From contig NZ_CP042331.1 in the NCBI RefSeq assembly GCF_008253865.1, positions 3,692,001-3,756,000 of the forward strand: a DNA stretch of 64,000 nucleotides. The letters run 5' to 3'. The first letter of the stretch is position 1, and every line of letters begins with the position of its first letter. The notes beneath the pieces are model-generated. The model saw only the letters and a list, made by a program, of their open reading frames with translations. It was not told where the DNA came from and ran no database searches. This document shows, in pieces, positions 47,201-54,417 of this stretch. The position numbers and the translations under genes are program-made. Source of the DNA: Bosea sp. F3-2 (lineage in GTDB: Bacteria > Pseudomonadota > Alphaproteobacteria > Rhizobiales > Beijerinckiaceae).

Positions 47201-48369
47201 TCAATGGATTCACAACCACCATTGAGAACGGTGGTGGTGCGTCAACAATCAGGGTTGTGGCGTTCAACGCAGACAACGATACCGTCTTGTGGGGGGATGC
47301 CGGGGATGCGCCGGACACCATAACGCAGATCTACAAAAACGGCGTGCTGCTGACGGGCTTAACTCCATCCGGGTCAGGCTACGCGGTGCAGGTCACGAAT
47401 GGAGATCAAATTTCAGTATTCACCGCCGATGGCTATAACAGGATCGAATTTTCTAAGGATTCTGGTGCAGATTTCACCGTATCTGGCGTCGGTTATTTGA
47501 ACCTGAACACGGGGCACGACGTCCCGATGTCGTTCAACGTAACTGCAACGGATGCGGATGGCGACACTTCGTTAGGCACGATTTCTGTTACCACGACACC
47601 ACTGAAAGCAACGATCAATGGCGATGCCTCGGACAATCTGCTGGTTGCTGGAATTGGCGGAGAAACCTTGAATGGCCACGACGGCAACGACACGCTCATC
47701 GGCGGCGTCGGGGCCGACACCTTCGATGGCGGCGCGCACACTTCCGTCGGCGATACCGTCAGCTATCAGAATTCGTCCGCTGGCGTGACGGTCGATCTCA
47801 ATCTAGTTGCGCAGAGCTCGGCCGGCGATGCCAGCGGCGACAAGCTGACCGGCATCGAGAACCTGATCGGTTCGTATTTCGGCGACACCCTGACGGGTGA
47901 CGGCAACGCGAACACGCTCAGCGGTCTCGATGGCAATGACACGCTCAGCGGCGGAGGTGGAAACGACACGCTCATCGGCGGGGCCGGAAATGACACGCTC
48001 ATCGGTGGAGCTGGGGACGACACGCTCATCGGCGGGGCGGGCCAGGATGCGTTGAATGGCGGCAGCGGGAACGACGTATTCGTTCTCGACAGCAGCAATC
48101 TCTCCGTCTCCGACCTGATCCAGGACTACAACTACAATGGCGGCGCCGGCGACATCGTCGACCTCAGCGCGATCCTGGAGCCTCTGGGCGTCACCGCCGC
48201 AAACGTGGATGGTTACGTCAATCTCGCGAATGGAGGGACCGCGCTTCAGATCGACAGCAACGGCGCGGCAGCTGGCGGCACCGTGACGACCGTCGCGACC
48301 TTCAGCACGCCGCAGGTGCAGGTGTCGGTCCTTTACGATGACCATCAGCCACCCGCGACGGTGACCTGA
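38203..48369 (+). CDS. Giant RTX adhesin, type I secretion substrate (LapA/BapA-like)
   Basis: 3388 residues. Order: N-terminal retention-like module (1-349) with IEITGKDIVLKQADGRTIVI and AAAG at 140-143, a candidate LapG cut site; seven full 272-residue repeats plus a partial eighth (350-2381), each with GTLSFTSGSDAIAAVVF, LSWALSNGDRTLTG and IKVIATDTDGDPAVG, resembling type I secretion repeat-143/DUF5801-like domains; VCBS/cadherin-like domains (about 2382-2640); unique region to about 3140; RTX calcium-binding nonapeptides with repeated GGAGNDTLI (about 3150-3290); C-terminal secretion region. No signal peptide, as expected. Probably surface-anchored through the TolC channel and used in attachment. 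Confidence 0.9.
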   Translation: MVEGSGNLGFETKIEAGQVSAEQGASDRAGHIQLAQAKTEAPASAPAPVTPTPPSAGSATDVTPPAVHFDAAASKVVRLPQGTSLDNIEITGKDIVLKQADGRTIVIDNGASNVPTLMVGDVEVPAETLAAVFDRQGIIAAAGPAGAQASSIGSSGGNFSVPNGSVGSFFGLTDLLPPTDLQFPTLEQRELGAVRGQSVGPSSLSSTASLVLAEAALSSGSASARTDEIGRATLSFDTGTLPVTGVRFAADLGSLQTETNGLPGADIIWVRLSDTTVVGRVGGVDTVLLQIEPATGQEIGTIGVVVMTTLLGPVPHVPGAGLQAVDLGSIGVVVETGAGAAQGSVQISVSDDVPTVTAAAAAATVVEGQTLAGTWSQVPGADAAGAVTKVVVGGSEYDLGTAITVAGLGTLTVAANGSWSFAALNNLNNPAGLPVAFAVKVTDGDGDVAMSPVSFTITDGSGPTLSGPEGGVVALTVAESALASGSVPGNSNEVDSGTLSFTSGSDAIAAVVFADPNAAGNAIAADLGLNEGVTLSWALSNGDRTLTGSIGGQAAIVLTLGGGQTAAAGGATVSPTVTATLTEHFPHQDNANAGELTLSGIKVIATDTDGDPAVGAVTVKVSDDVPTVTAAAAAATVVEGQTLAGTWSQVPGADAAGAVTKVVVGGSEYDLGTAITVAGLGTLTVAANGSWSFAALNNLNNPAGLPVAFAVKVTDGDGDVAMSAVSFTITDGSGPTLSGPEGGVVALTVAESALASGSVPGNSNEVDSGTLSFTSGSDAIAAVVFADPNAAGNAIAADLGLNEGVTLSWALSNGDRTLTGSIGGQAAIVLTLGGGQTAAAGGATVSPTVTATLTEHFPHQDNANAGELTLSGIKVIATDTDGDPAVGAVTVKVSDDVPTVTAAAAAATVVEGQTLAGTWSQVPGADAAGAVTKVVVGGSEYDLGTAITVAGLGTLTVAANGSWSFAALNNLNNPAGLPVAFAVKVTDGDGDVAMSAVSFTITDGSGPTLSGPEGGVVALTVAESALASGSVPGNSNEVDSGTLSFTSGSDAIAAVVFADPNAAGNAIAADLGLNEGVTLSWALSNGDRTLTGSIGGQAAIVLTLGGGQTAAAGGATVSPTVTATLTEHFPHQDNANAGELTLSGIKVIATDTDGDPAVGAVTVKVSDDVPTVTAAAAAATVVEGQTLAGTWSQVPGADAAGAVTKVVVGGSEYDLGTAITVAGLGTLTVAANGSWSFAALNNLNNPAGLPVAFAVKVTDGDGDVAMSAVSFTITDGSGPTLSGPEGGVVALTVAESALASGSVPGNSNEVDSGTLSFTSGSDAIAAVVFADPNAAGNAIAADLGLNEGVTLSWALSNGDRTLTGSIGGQAAIVLTLGGGQTAAAGGATVSPTVTATLTEHFPHQDNANAGELTLSGIKVIATDTDGDPAVGAVTVKVSDDVPTVTAAAAAATVVEGQTLAGTWSQVPGADAAGAVTKVVVGGSEYDLGTAITVAGLGTLTVAANGSWSFAALNNLNNPAGLPVAFAVKVTDGDGDVAMSAVSFTITDGSGPTLSGPEGGVVALTVAESALASGSVPGNSNEVDSGTLSFTSGSDAIAAVVFADPNAAGNAIAADLGLNEGVTLSWALSNGDRTLTGSIGGQAAIVLTLGGGQTAAAGGATVSPTVTATLTEHFPHQDNANAGELTLSGIKVIATDTDGDPAVGAVTVKVSDDVPTVTAAAAAATVVEGQTLAGTWSQVPGADAAGAVTKVVVGGSEYDLGTAITVAGLGTLTVAANGSWSFAALNNLNNPAGLPVAFAVKVTDGDGDVAMSAVSFTITDGSGPTLSGPEGGVVALTVAESALASGSVPGNSNEVDSGTLSFTSGSDAIAAVVFADPNAAGNAIAADLGLNEGVTLSWALSNGDRTLTGSIGGQAAIVLTLGGGQTAAAGGATVSPTVTATLTEHFPHQDNANAGELTLSGIKVIATDTDGDPAVGAVTVKVSDDVPTVTAAAAAATVVEGQTLAGTWSQVPGADAAGAVTKVVVGGSEYDLGTAITVAGLGTLTVAANGSWSFAALNNLNNPAGLPVAFAVKVTDGDGDVAMSAVSFTITDGSGPTLSGPEGGVVALTVAESALASGSVPGNSNEVDSGTLSFTSGSDAIAAVVFADPNAAGNAIAADLGLNEGVTLSWALSNGDRTLTGSIGGQAAIVLTLGGGQTAAAGGATVSPTVTATLTEHFPHQDNANAGELTLSGIKVIATDTDGDPAVGAVTVKVSDDVPTVTAAAAAATVVEGQTLAGTWSQVPGADAAGAVTKVVVGGSEYDLGTAITVAGLGTLTVAANGSWSFAALNNLNNPAGLPVAFAVKVTDGDGDVAMSPVSFTITDGSGPTLSGPEGGVVALTVDDQNLAGGSTPGGADFDQGTITFAPGADAIASIKFDTDLSGLATANLSWSRVSDTQILGKDTVSGATVVTLDLAVSGDAATVTATLNSNYDAHPGLNLDDLVDLGVVKVIATDTDGDKAEGTVKVTVSDDVPLAVAGAPLTVSETDGPTSGTNLLANDVRGADGAKLTAVDFGLGNGFETIAVGGATTITNANGTYTFQADGTWTFDPVVNSSTSNTTGSFTYRITDGDGDTSTATQVVTIANVNNVPTGGTVAATVDDEGLAHGIAGGAGDAATHSASFSGTLTGSGGDGALSFSFTNLNGTTATIGQETVTYGWNSASNVLTATITISTDSTRENSALFTVAVTPATGAYTLTLLDNVLHAPGNNAENGDITLALHYSVGDSDGDTSAGDTGTGTLNVTFNDDSPVDFTAQSMTIENGANAVGSGALNFYESIGADGGNVVFSGGTDGATTLMSGGTAVTSGGKAIYLYGYGTDTLTGKIDLDGNGIKETTVFSVKLSPNATSEANDVYTTQFFRAIDDGSGASITPTNFGKTSAENFKVIEGTGDLDVLISGQNTVTGALAVVKGNNSNSTISISSGNGSMIADTDLLRFDFANNVTLSGSGNNLAINSPIAHHDVNGFTTTIENGGGASTIRVVAFNADNDTVLWGDAGDAPDTITQIYKNGVLLTGLTPSGSGYAVQVTNGDQISVFTADGYNRIEFSKDSGADFTVSGVGYLNLNTGHDVPMSFNVTATDADGDTSLGTISVTTTPLKATINGDASDNLLVAGIGGETLNGHDGNDTLIGGVGADTFDGGAHTSVGDTVSYQNSSAGVTVDLNLVAQSSAGDASGDKLTGIENLIGSYFGDTLTGDGNANTLSGLDGNDTLSGGGGNDTLIGGAGNDTLIGGAGDDTLIGGAGQDALNGGSGNDVFVLDSSNLSVSDLIQDYNYNGGAGDIVDLSAILEPLGVTAANVDGYVNLANGGTALQIDSNGAAAGGTVTTVATFSTPQVQVSVLYDDHQPPATVT
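39250..45347 (+). repeat. Tandem 816-bp repeats within adhesin gene (seven full, one partial)
   Basis: Units begin at 39250, 40066, 40882, 41698, 42514, 43330 and 44146; an eighth begins at 44962 and stops matching near 45347. They differ at only a few bases: unit 1 has Pro where units 2-7 have Ala (MSPVSF against MSAVSF), and the partial eighth again has Pro. Near identity at silent positions too implies very recent amplification or ongoing gene conversion. Copy number in an assembly should be treated with care. Confidence 0.95.
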
Positions 48370-48386
48370 TCACTTATATGGCGACA

Positions 48387-48419
48387 GCGGGTGAGATGTT
48401 CTAAGCGAAGCTCACCCGC
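48387..48419 (+). terminator. Hairpin after adhesin gene
   Basis: Perfect 9-base arms GCGGGTGAG (48387-48395) and CTCACCCGC (48411-48419) with a 15-base loop, 17 bases after the adhesin stop. No T-tract follows; could protect the adhesin mRNA end or weakly terminate. Confidence 0.4.
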
Positions 48420-48478
48420 GATCGCTGCGGATCGTGGGGTGACGTGAAGCTGGACGGGGAAGCCGCGAAAGGGCGACG

Positions 48479-48808
48479 ATGGATTCTGATCCGACCCCAT
48501 CGACTTTGGATGAGATCGTCCTCGCCCTAACCCCGAGCGGCGACGAAACGCCGATGCCGTCGGTGCTGGAACTGACCGTTGCCGATCTCGTCTCGGACAG
48601 CGCAACCGAGTTTGTCGATCTGGCGAATGTTCTGGGAGCCGGGGCGCAGGGCCAGGGCTTCTCCGCCGCAGGCATAGAAGTCGTTTCCATGCAGAGCGGC
48701 GAAATCATTATAACCCAGCCGGCAAACGAAGCCGGATCCGGCGATCACGTGGCCGATGCCTCTGTTCTCTATGGAATTCTGCAGCTTGCAGGCGGTGAAG
48801 CTTTGTAA
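48479..48808 (+). CDS. Hypothetical protein in adhesin locus
   Basis: 109 residues, acidic, without signal peptide or membrane segment. Reads MDSDPTPSTLDEIVLALTPS and later VVSMQSGEIIITQPA. No family recognised. The acidic composition resembles that of the type I substrate C-terminus, so it may be a small co-secreted protein or chaperone-like partner. Coding in the same direction as the adhesin, 109 bases after it. Confidence 0.55.
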   Translation: MDSDPTPSTLDEIVLALTPSGDETPMPSVLELTVADLVSDSATEFVDLANVLGAGAQGQGFSAAGIEVVSMQSGEIIITQPANEAGSGDHVADASVLYGILQLAGGEAL

Positions 48809-49089
48809 ATCCGATGTATCGACTTTCGCATCATCGTTGAAATCAAGGCAAGAGTTCTGCACTTATTGAGTTTAGGATGTCGGCACGCCGAGGATATGAC
48901 CTGCTTTTTTGAGCGGACGGCAGATTTTCGGACCGCTTTTCAGCGGATATCATCTGGTACGCTGTCGCATTTTGGTAACGATCGATTCAAAAGCGTGTTT
49001 GTTTCTCTGAACGCTACGGAAACGGCTTGAGCGCGGCAATGCGCCCCTTTAGGCTTGTTTGATTGGAACAATTCTCGACGAGGAAGCAA

Positions 49090-49470
49090 ATGCGGGCCTT
49101 GCCTCTGGTGTGCGCCGCGGTCTTTCCGCTCCTTCTTTCTGCCGCGGCTCACGCTGCGGATTTGGCTGGGCTCCCCCGGACACGCGGCGGTCCGGCTGTC
49201 TGCCAGGCCTGGGGGCATTCCTCCCTGGCGCAGGAGCAGAATCTCTCGGTCATTCAGGAAGAGGTGCGGGCGCGTTATGTCGACGCGCAATCCGTTTCGA
49301 CGCAGATCTCGACCGAGGCGAGCCGGTCGGAGCGGATTACCTGGGCATATGCGTCCCGGACCGCCTGTGGCATCGCGCTGGGCATGCTATCCTACCGCGA
49401 GGTCGACTCGGATCGCCTGTGGAACTGCGAGTGCTATCACGCCCGCATGCGTGCGACGATGGTCAGGTAG
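49090..49470 (+). CDS. Secreted hypothetical protein
   Basis: 126 residues from ATG 49090, preceded by GAGGAAG; a TTG at 49063 is possible. Signal peptide MRALPLVCAAVFPLLLSAAA with cleavage after AHA. Mature part has three cysteines (VCQAWGH, TACGIAL, WNCECYH gives two close together). Periplasmic or surface role linked to adhesin export is plausible. No family recognised. Confidence 0.6.
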   Translation: MRALPLVCAAVFPLLLSAAAHAADLAGLPRTRGGPAVCQAWGHSSLAQEQNLSVIQEEVRARYVDAQSVSTQISTEASRSERITWAYASRTACGIALGMLSYREVDSDRLWNCECYHARMRATMVR

Positions 49471-49714
49471 TTCCAGGATGGCGTGTTCCGAGGTTAAGGC
49501 TTGGTTTTCCATGTCCGAATCTTCTTCTTAATTAAGCTAAAATTATCTAATTATTTCAGCACGATAGAAATGTTGCACTGCGGTTATTGTTACGGTTCGG
49601 TTATGCTTTTCCACTGAATATTGCCGAGAGGCGGGCGCGACGAAATACAGGTTCCGTCGCGGCCGTGGTTTAAAGAGCATAGATTGCTCGTCTGGGGATG
49701 GTTTGGGGGCGGCT

Positions 49715-51175
49715 GTGAGTTTTGGCAAGCGAAGCGCATGGTTGCGGGCAAGGCTCCTGAGCGGGGTCGTTGCCTGCACTCTGCCGGTACTGGCGACGAG
49801 CCCGTCGACGGCACTTACCTTGCGTGAGGCTATCGCGACGACGATCGATTCGAATCCGCAGATCGGTGCGGCAATCGAGAACCGCGAGGCGATCGAATTC
49901 GAGCTGCGCCAGGCCCGCGGCCTCTACATGCCGCGAATCGATGCAGAGGCGTCGGCTGGCAGCCGAGACCTGGACAGGAAGCGCAACGCCGTCGACCGGC
50001 TGAACGGCGGCGGGCGCGACGCGACCGGCTATTCTCCGGTCGAAGTCGGCGTGGTCGGAACATGGCGGCTGTTCGACGGCTTCACGACGGATGCCGAGGT
50101 CGAGCGGCAGGCGTCGCGCGTGGACGGTGCCTCGCTTCGCGTTCTGGAGCGGTCGGAGTTTCTGGCGCTCGAGGTTGCGCGCGAATATTACGACATTCTT
50201 CTGCAGGAGCGGCTGGTCGGGCTGGCTGCGGAGAATATCGGCTATCTGCAGGATACCGTGCAGCGCATCCGCGGCAATGTGAGCAGCGGCTCGCTCACCG
50301 ATGCCGATCTGAAACAGGGTGAAGAGCGCGTGTTCGCGGCCCGTGCACGCGCCGTCGAGGCGAGGCAGAATCTCGACGAAGCCAAGATACGCCTGCAGCG
50401 CCTGGTCGGAAAACCCTATGTCAAGGGAGGGATGCCGCCCTCGATGGCAAGCCGGTTGCCGAAGTCGATCGAGAGCGGGCTCGTGCTCGCGGTTCGCAAC
50501 AACCCCCGCATCCATATCGCCAATGCTGATATCGATGCTGCGAACGCCCTGGTGAAGAAGGCGCGGGGCAAGATGCTTCCCGAGATCTTCCTGGAAGGGC
50601 GTGCGCGCGCGGGCCGGGATATCGACGGCGTGGAAGGGCGCACCAACGATCTGCAGGCCCGCGCGGTGATGCGGATGAACCTCTACAATGGCGGCATCGA
50701 CCAGGCCGCGATCCAGGAGCAGACGCGGCGCGTTGCCGAGGCTCAGTTCAATCGCGACCAGATTCTGCGCGAGGTTCGCGAAGCCGTGAAGCTCTCGTTC
50801 GAGCGGCGGCTACGGCAGAGTGAACTGTCCGGCGTGCTTGGCCAGCAGGCCAGCATCGGCGACCGGATCGTGTCGGCCTATTCCGATCAATTCCAGGTCG
50901 GGCGCCGCTCGCTTCTCGACCTTCTGGACGCGCAGAACACGCGCTACAACGCCAAGGTTCTGCACGAGACCTCGCTGATGGCCGCCCGCTTTGCCGAGTA
51001 CCGAATCCTGGCATCGACCGGGCAACTGGTCGAGTCCTTCGGCCTGCGCCCGCCGAAGCAGGCGGAGGTCTATGCGCGTACGGAAGCCGGTGTCCCACCG
51101 AGGGCCGATGCCGAAACCCTGCCGCGCTATTCGCCCAATAAGGGGCGCCTGGGCGTGCCACCGCCGGCGCTGTAA
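49715..51175 (+). CDS. TolC-family outer membrane channel of type I secretion (LapE-like)
   Basis: About 486 residues from GTG 49715 (TTG 49703 is four codons earlier; no ATG start is in frame). Signal-type stretch (ARLLSGVVACTLPVLATSPS) then TLREAIATTIDSNPQIGAA. Two OEP repeats, the first with VEVGVVGTWRLFDGF, the second with AVMRMNLYNGGIDQAAIQEQ, and YSDQFQVGRRSLLDLLDAQN near the end, are typical of TolC/LapE export channels. Four bases-scale spacing before the exporter gene implies cotranscription. Confidence 0.88.
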   Translation: MSFGKRSAWLRARLLSGVVACTLPVLATSPSTALTLREAIATTIDSNPQIGAAIENREAIEFELRQARGLYMPRIDAEASAGSRDLDRKRNAVDRLNGGGRDATGYSPVEVGVVGTWRLFDGFTTDAEVERQASRVDGASLRVLERSEFLALEVAREYYDILLQERLVGLAAENIGYLQDTVQRIRGNVSSGSLTDADLKQGEERVFAARARAVEARQNLDEAKIRLQRLVGKPYVKGGMPPSMASRLPKSIESGLVLAVRNNPRIHIANADIDAANALVKKARGKMLPEIFLEGRARAGRDIDGVEGRTNDLQARAVMRMNLYNGGIDQAAIQEQTRRVAEAQFNRDQILREVREAVKLSFERRLRQSELSGVLGQQASIGDRIVSAYSDQFQVGRRSLLDLLDAQNTRYNAKVLHETSLMAARFAEYRILASTGQLVESFGLRPPKQAEVYARTEAGVPPRADAETLPRYSPNKGRLGVPPPAL

Positions 51176-51199
51176 AGCTTGGCCGAAAGTCAAAATACG

Positions 51200-53386
51200 A
51201 TGCACGGCACCCCAGTGCCACATGAGGGAGAGGCGCAGGCGTCTCCCTCGTTGCGTCCCTTGGCAGGTGGCAATGACGATCCGTTGCTGCTCTGCCTCGT
51301 TCAATTGAGCACCCATTTCGAGCGCCCGACCGCCGCGACCGTTCTGACGGCCGGCTTGCCCGTCGGAGACGGAGGAGAGGGACTCACGCCGGAACATTTG
51401 ATCCGGGCCGCCGAGCGCATTGGCCTGCGTGCCGACTGGGTGCGTTTCGATGTCGGCGCACCAGTCGAGACCGACTTTCCGGCCATCGTCTGGCTGCAGC
51501 AAGCCATGCCCGTTCTCGTCCTCTCGCTCGACGAGGACAAGGCGCGGATCCAGATCTATTCGCCCGGAATGCGTTCGGTGGCGACGGTTCCATTGGAGGC
51601 GCTCAGAAGTGCCGACGGCGGCGATATCCTGCGCTTCTCGCCGCAGTTGACGGCAACCGACCCGGCTGGCGAGGGCTCCCCTGATGTCGACCGCAACTGG
51701 TTGCTGGCCGCGGTACGGCCGCATTGGCGCAGCTACTTCGAGGCCTTCTTCGCCTCCGCCTTCGTGAATTTGCTGGCGCTCGTCAGCCCGCTTTTCACCA
51801 TGAATGTCTATGACCGCGTCCTGCCCAACAAGGCGATTTCGACCTTGTGGGTTCTGGCCATCGGCACGGCCATAGCGATGCTGTTCGATGTGCTGCTGCG
51901 ATCCGCGCGAGCGTTCCTGGTCGACCATATGGCGCGACAGCTCGATATCCGGATTTCGAGTCTCCTGATCGAAAGGATCATGAACACGACGCTGCAGGCC
52001 AACACACCGACCACCGGGGTCACCGTTCAGCGGATTTCCGAATACGAGTTCCTGCGCGAGTTCATCGGCTCGAACACCGTCATCTACTTCGTCGATTTCA
52101 TCTTCGCCTTCGTCTTCCTGATCGTGATCATCGCGATCAGCCCCTATCTGGCACTGTTTCCACTGATCGCGATCGCGGCGCTCATCCTGCTCGGCTTTGT
52201 CGTGCAACGCCTGATCGCGGCGGAAATCAGCCGCGCCGACAAATCCAGCTCCCATCGGCAATCACTGATGGTCGAGATCGTTTCCGGCCTCGAGACGATC
52301 AAGGCCGTGCGCGCGGAAGGCATCTTCCTGAGGCGCTGGCGCGACATCACCACGGTTGCGACCAACACGACCCATCGGATCAAGAACTACGCCGCCTTCG
52401 CGGCGAACCTGTCCTATCTGCTCCAGAACATGGTCACGGTGGTCACCATCGTCGTGGGCGCCTATCTCTTCGATCTCGGCATGATCACGACCGGTGGCAT
52501 CATCGCCTCGGCCATGCTCGGCAGCCGCGCCGTCGCTCCCCTCGGCCAGATCGCGCTGATGCTGTCGCGTGTCCGCCAGGCGGTCAGCGCCTACCACAGC
52601 CTCGATGCGATCATGAAACTGCCGGATGAGCGCAGTGAGGGCCGGATGCTGGTGTCCCGCTCGGTCGAGCACGGCGAGGTCGAGTTCCGCGGCGCGGGCT
52701 TCACCTATGCCGGGCAGGCCCGCCCGGTCCTGAGCAATTTCAGCGTCAAGATCCATCCGGGCGAACGGGTGGCCATTCTCGGCCGCATCGGCGCCGGCAA
52801 GACCACCGTCGGCCGGCTTCTGGCACGTCTCTACCAACTTGACGCCGGAGAGCTGCTGATCGACGGCGTCGACATCCGCCAGTATCATCCGCAGGAAATC
52901 CGGACCGCGATCAATGTGGTGACGCACGACACCCAAGTCTTCAATGGCAGCGTGCGGCAGAATCTTCGCTTGTCGAAGCCCGACGCCTCGGATGCGGAAC
53001 TGCTCACGGTCGCCAGGCTATCGGGCTTGGCGGACTTCGTTCAATCACACCCTGCCGGCTTCGAGCGTCAGGTCGGGGAGCGCGGCCAGCAGCTGTCGAG
53101 CGGGCAGCGGCAGATTCTTGGTCTGGCCCGGGCCCTGCTATCTTCCGGGCGCATCATTTTCCTGGACGATCCGACCAGTTCGATGGACACCGCCACCGAA
53201 CGGCAGTTCGTCACGAGGTTCAAGGAGGCGCTGGCGCCTGATCAGACCCTGATCGTGACAACGCATCGCAACGCGGTCCTGGCCCTGGTGTCGCGCGTTG
53301 TCGTCGTCGACGGCGGAAGGGTTGTCGCTGATGGGCCGGCGGAGAAAGTCTTGCGCCTCCTCAATGAAAAGGCTGGCGGAGTCTAG
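51200..53386 (+). CDS. Type I secretion ABC exporter, peptidase-C39-like plus membrane plus ATPase domains (LapB-like)
   Basis: 728 residues from ATG 51200 (a TTG at 51179 is in frame). N-terminal domain (to about 150) is C39-like without the catalytic Cys, as in LapB/RTX exporters; six membrane helices follow (SYFEAFFASAFVNLLALVSP onwards). ATPase: Walker A GRIGAGKTT, signature LSSGQRQ, Walker B IIFLDDPTSSMD with Asp where the catalytic Glu usually is, and switch His in TTHRNAVL. LapB-class exporters drive giant RTX adhesins through the adaptor and TolC channel. Confidence 0.92.
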   Translation: MHGTPVPHEGEAQASPSLRPLAGGNDDPLLLCLVQLSTHFERPTAATVLTAGLPVGDGGEGLTPEHLIRAAERIGLRADWVRFDVGAPVETDFPAIVWLQQAMPVLVLSLDEDKARIQIYSPGMRSVATVPLEALRSADGGDILRFSPQLTATDPAGEGSPDVDRNWLLAAVRPHWRSYFEAFFASAFVNLLALVSPLFTMNVYDRVLPNKAISTLWVLAIGTAIAMLFDVLLRSARAFLVDHMARQLDIRISSLLIERIMNTTLQANTPTTGVTVQRISEYEFLREFIGSNTVIYFVDFIFAFVFLIVIIAISPYLALFPLIAIAALILLGFVVQRLIAAEISRADKSSSHRQSLMVEIVSGLETIKAVRAEGIFLRRWRDITTVATNTTHRIKNYAAFAANLSYLLQNMVTVVTIVVGAYLFDLGMITTGGIIASAMLGSRAVAPLGQIALMLSRVRQAVSAYHSLDAIMKLPDERSEGRMLVSRSVEHGEVEFRGAGFTYAGQARPVLSNFSVKIHPGERVAILGRIGAGKTTVGRLLARLYQLDAGELLIDGVDIRQYHPQEIRTAINVVTHDTQVFNGSVRQNLRLSKPDASDAELLTVARLSGLADFVQSHPAGFERQVGERGQQLSSGQRQILGLARALLSSGRIIFLDDPTSSMDTATERQFVTRFKEALAPDQTLIVTTHRNAVLALVSRVVVVDGGRVVADGPAEKVLRLLNEKAGGV

Positions 53387-53487
53387 CCGATAGACGCGGC
53401 AGAGCCGGCAGGACGGATTTTCATTGAGGTCGATGCTACAAGGATCGTCTGGGGTGTGAGACAAAGAGCGATGGCCCGGCAATCTCC

Positions 53488-54417
53488 ATGACGAAGCTTG
53501 GGTGGATATCGACCAGCCTGTGTCGCCAGGCGACTTTCGCTGCATGTCTCGGGCTGGCATTCGCTGCGGCTGCGCCGGCCGCGGCCGAGGACACGAGAGT
53601 CCATTCGAGCCAATTGCGCTGCCACATTCTCAGCATGATGGAGAAGGACCTCTCCGAGGCTTTGAAGAAATGCGGGGTTTCGACGATCTTTTTTCGCCCC
53701 GAACTGTTTCAGTCGCAGCCGGTCAATGGCCTGGTCGCCCCCGGCGGGCGCGACAGCGAGCTCTACACGCGGTTCGGCCAGGCGCGCTTCGTCCAGCGCT
53801 TCCCGCTCTACCTGAACGGCCTCTACGCCTCTCCGGAGAAGGAAGAGACCGAAAGGGACTCCGCCACCGTCAAGCAGGCCGCGCTGGGCAGCACGGTTCG
53901 CGGCGGGCTGATCGAGGATAACAGCGACGATCTCGGGCAGCCTACGGTGAAGAGCGGTTTGGTCACCTGGGCGGCGGTGCCTCCCGTGTTCGAGCCGGGC
54001 GCGCGCATCTCCCGCGTCCGCGCCGATCTCATCCTCAAGGACAGCAAGGTCGCCTTGAATCTGGTGCTGATTCCCGAAGAGGCTGGCAAGGGCCTGATGA
54101 TCCTCGTCAAGCTTACCGGCGAACGCGGCGCGGAGTTCGGCGTTCCTCGCATGCGGAGAACCGGCGACCGCTCGGGCGAGCCGATGGACATGGTCAGCCG
54201 CAGGCAGGGCGACGGAGAAACCGCATTCGTTCCGGCAGCCGAGCCTCAGGCTCTTCAAAACATCGCTTCGGCCCTGCTTCGGGGGCAGTGGATCGACGTC
54301 CCGGTCAGGCTGCGAGGCGAGCCTTCTTATATTTTGACGATGGAACTGGCGCGCCCCGGAAAGGCGCTCCTCACTCGCGCCCTGAGCGATTGGGGCTTGT
54401 CCGTCGAAGGGCGATAA
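53488..54417 (+). CDS. Secreted hypothetical protein downstream of exporter
   Basis: 309 residues with signal peptide (TFAACLGLAFAAAAPAAAED). No family recognised. Two cysteines (LRCHILSMM and KKCGVS) near the start of the mature part might form a disulfide; later parts look beta-rich (GLVTWAAVPPVFEPGARISRV and LILKDSKVALNLVLIP). It ends the adhesin locus. It could be a periplasmic partner of the secretion or release system; this is only contextual. Confidence 0.6.
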   Translation: MTKLGWISTSLCRQATFAACLGLAFAAAAPAAAEDTRVHSSQLRCHILSMMEKDLSEALKKCGVSTIFFRPELFQSQPVNGLVAPGGRDSELYTRFGQARFVQRFPLYLNGLYASPEKEETERDSATVKQAALGSTVRGGLIEDNSDDLGQPTVKSGLVTWAAVPPVFEPGARISRVRADLILKDSKVALNLVLIPEEAGKGLMILVKLTGERGAEFGVPRMRRTGDRSGEPMDMVSRRQGDGETAFVPAAEPQALQNIASALLRGQWIDVPVRLRGEPSYILTMELARPGKALLTRALSDWGLSVEGR

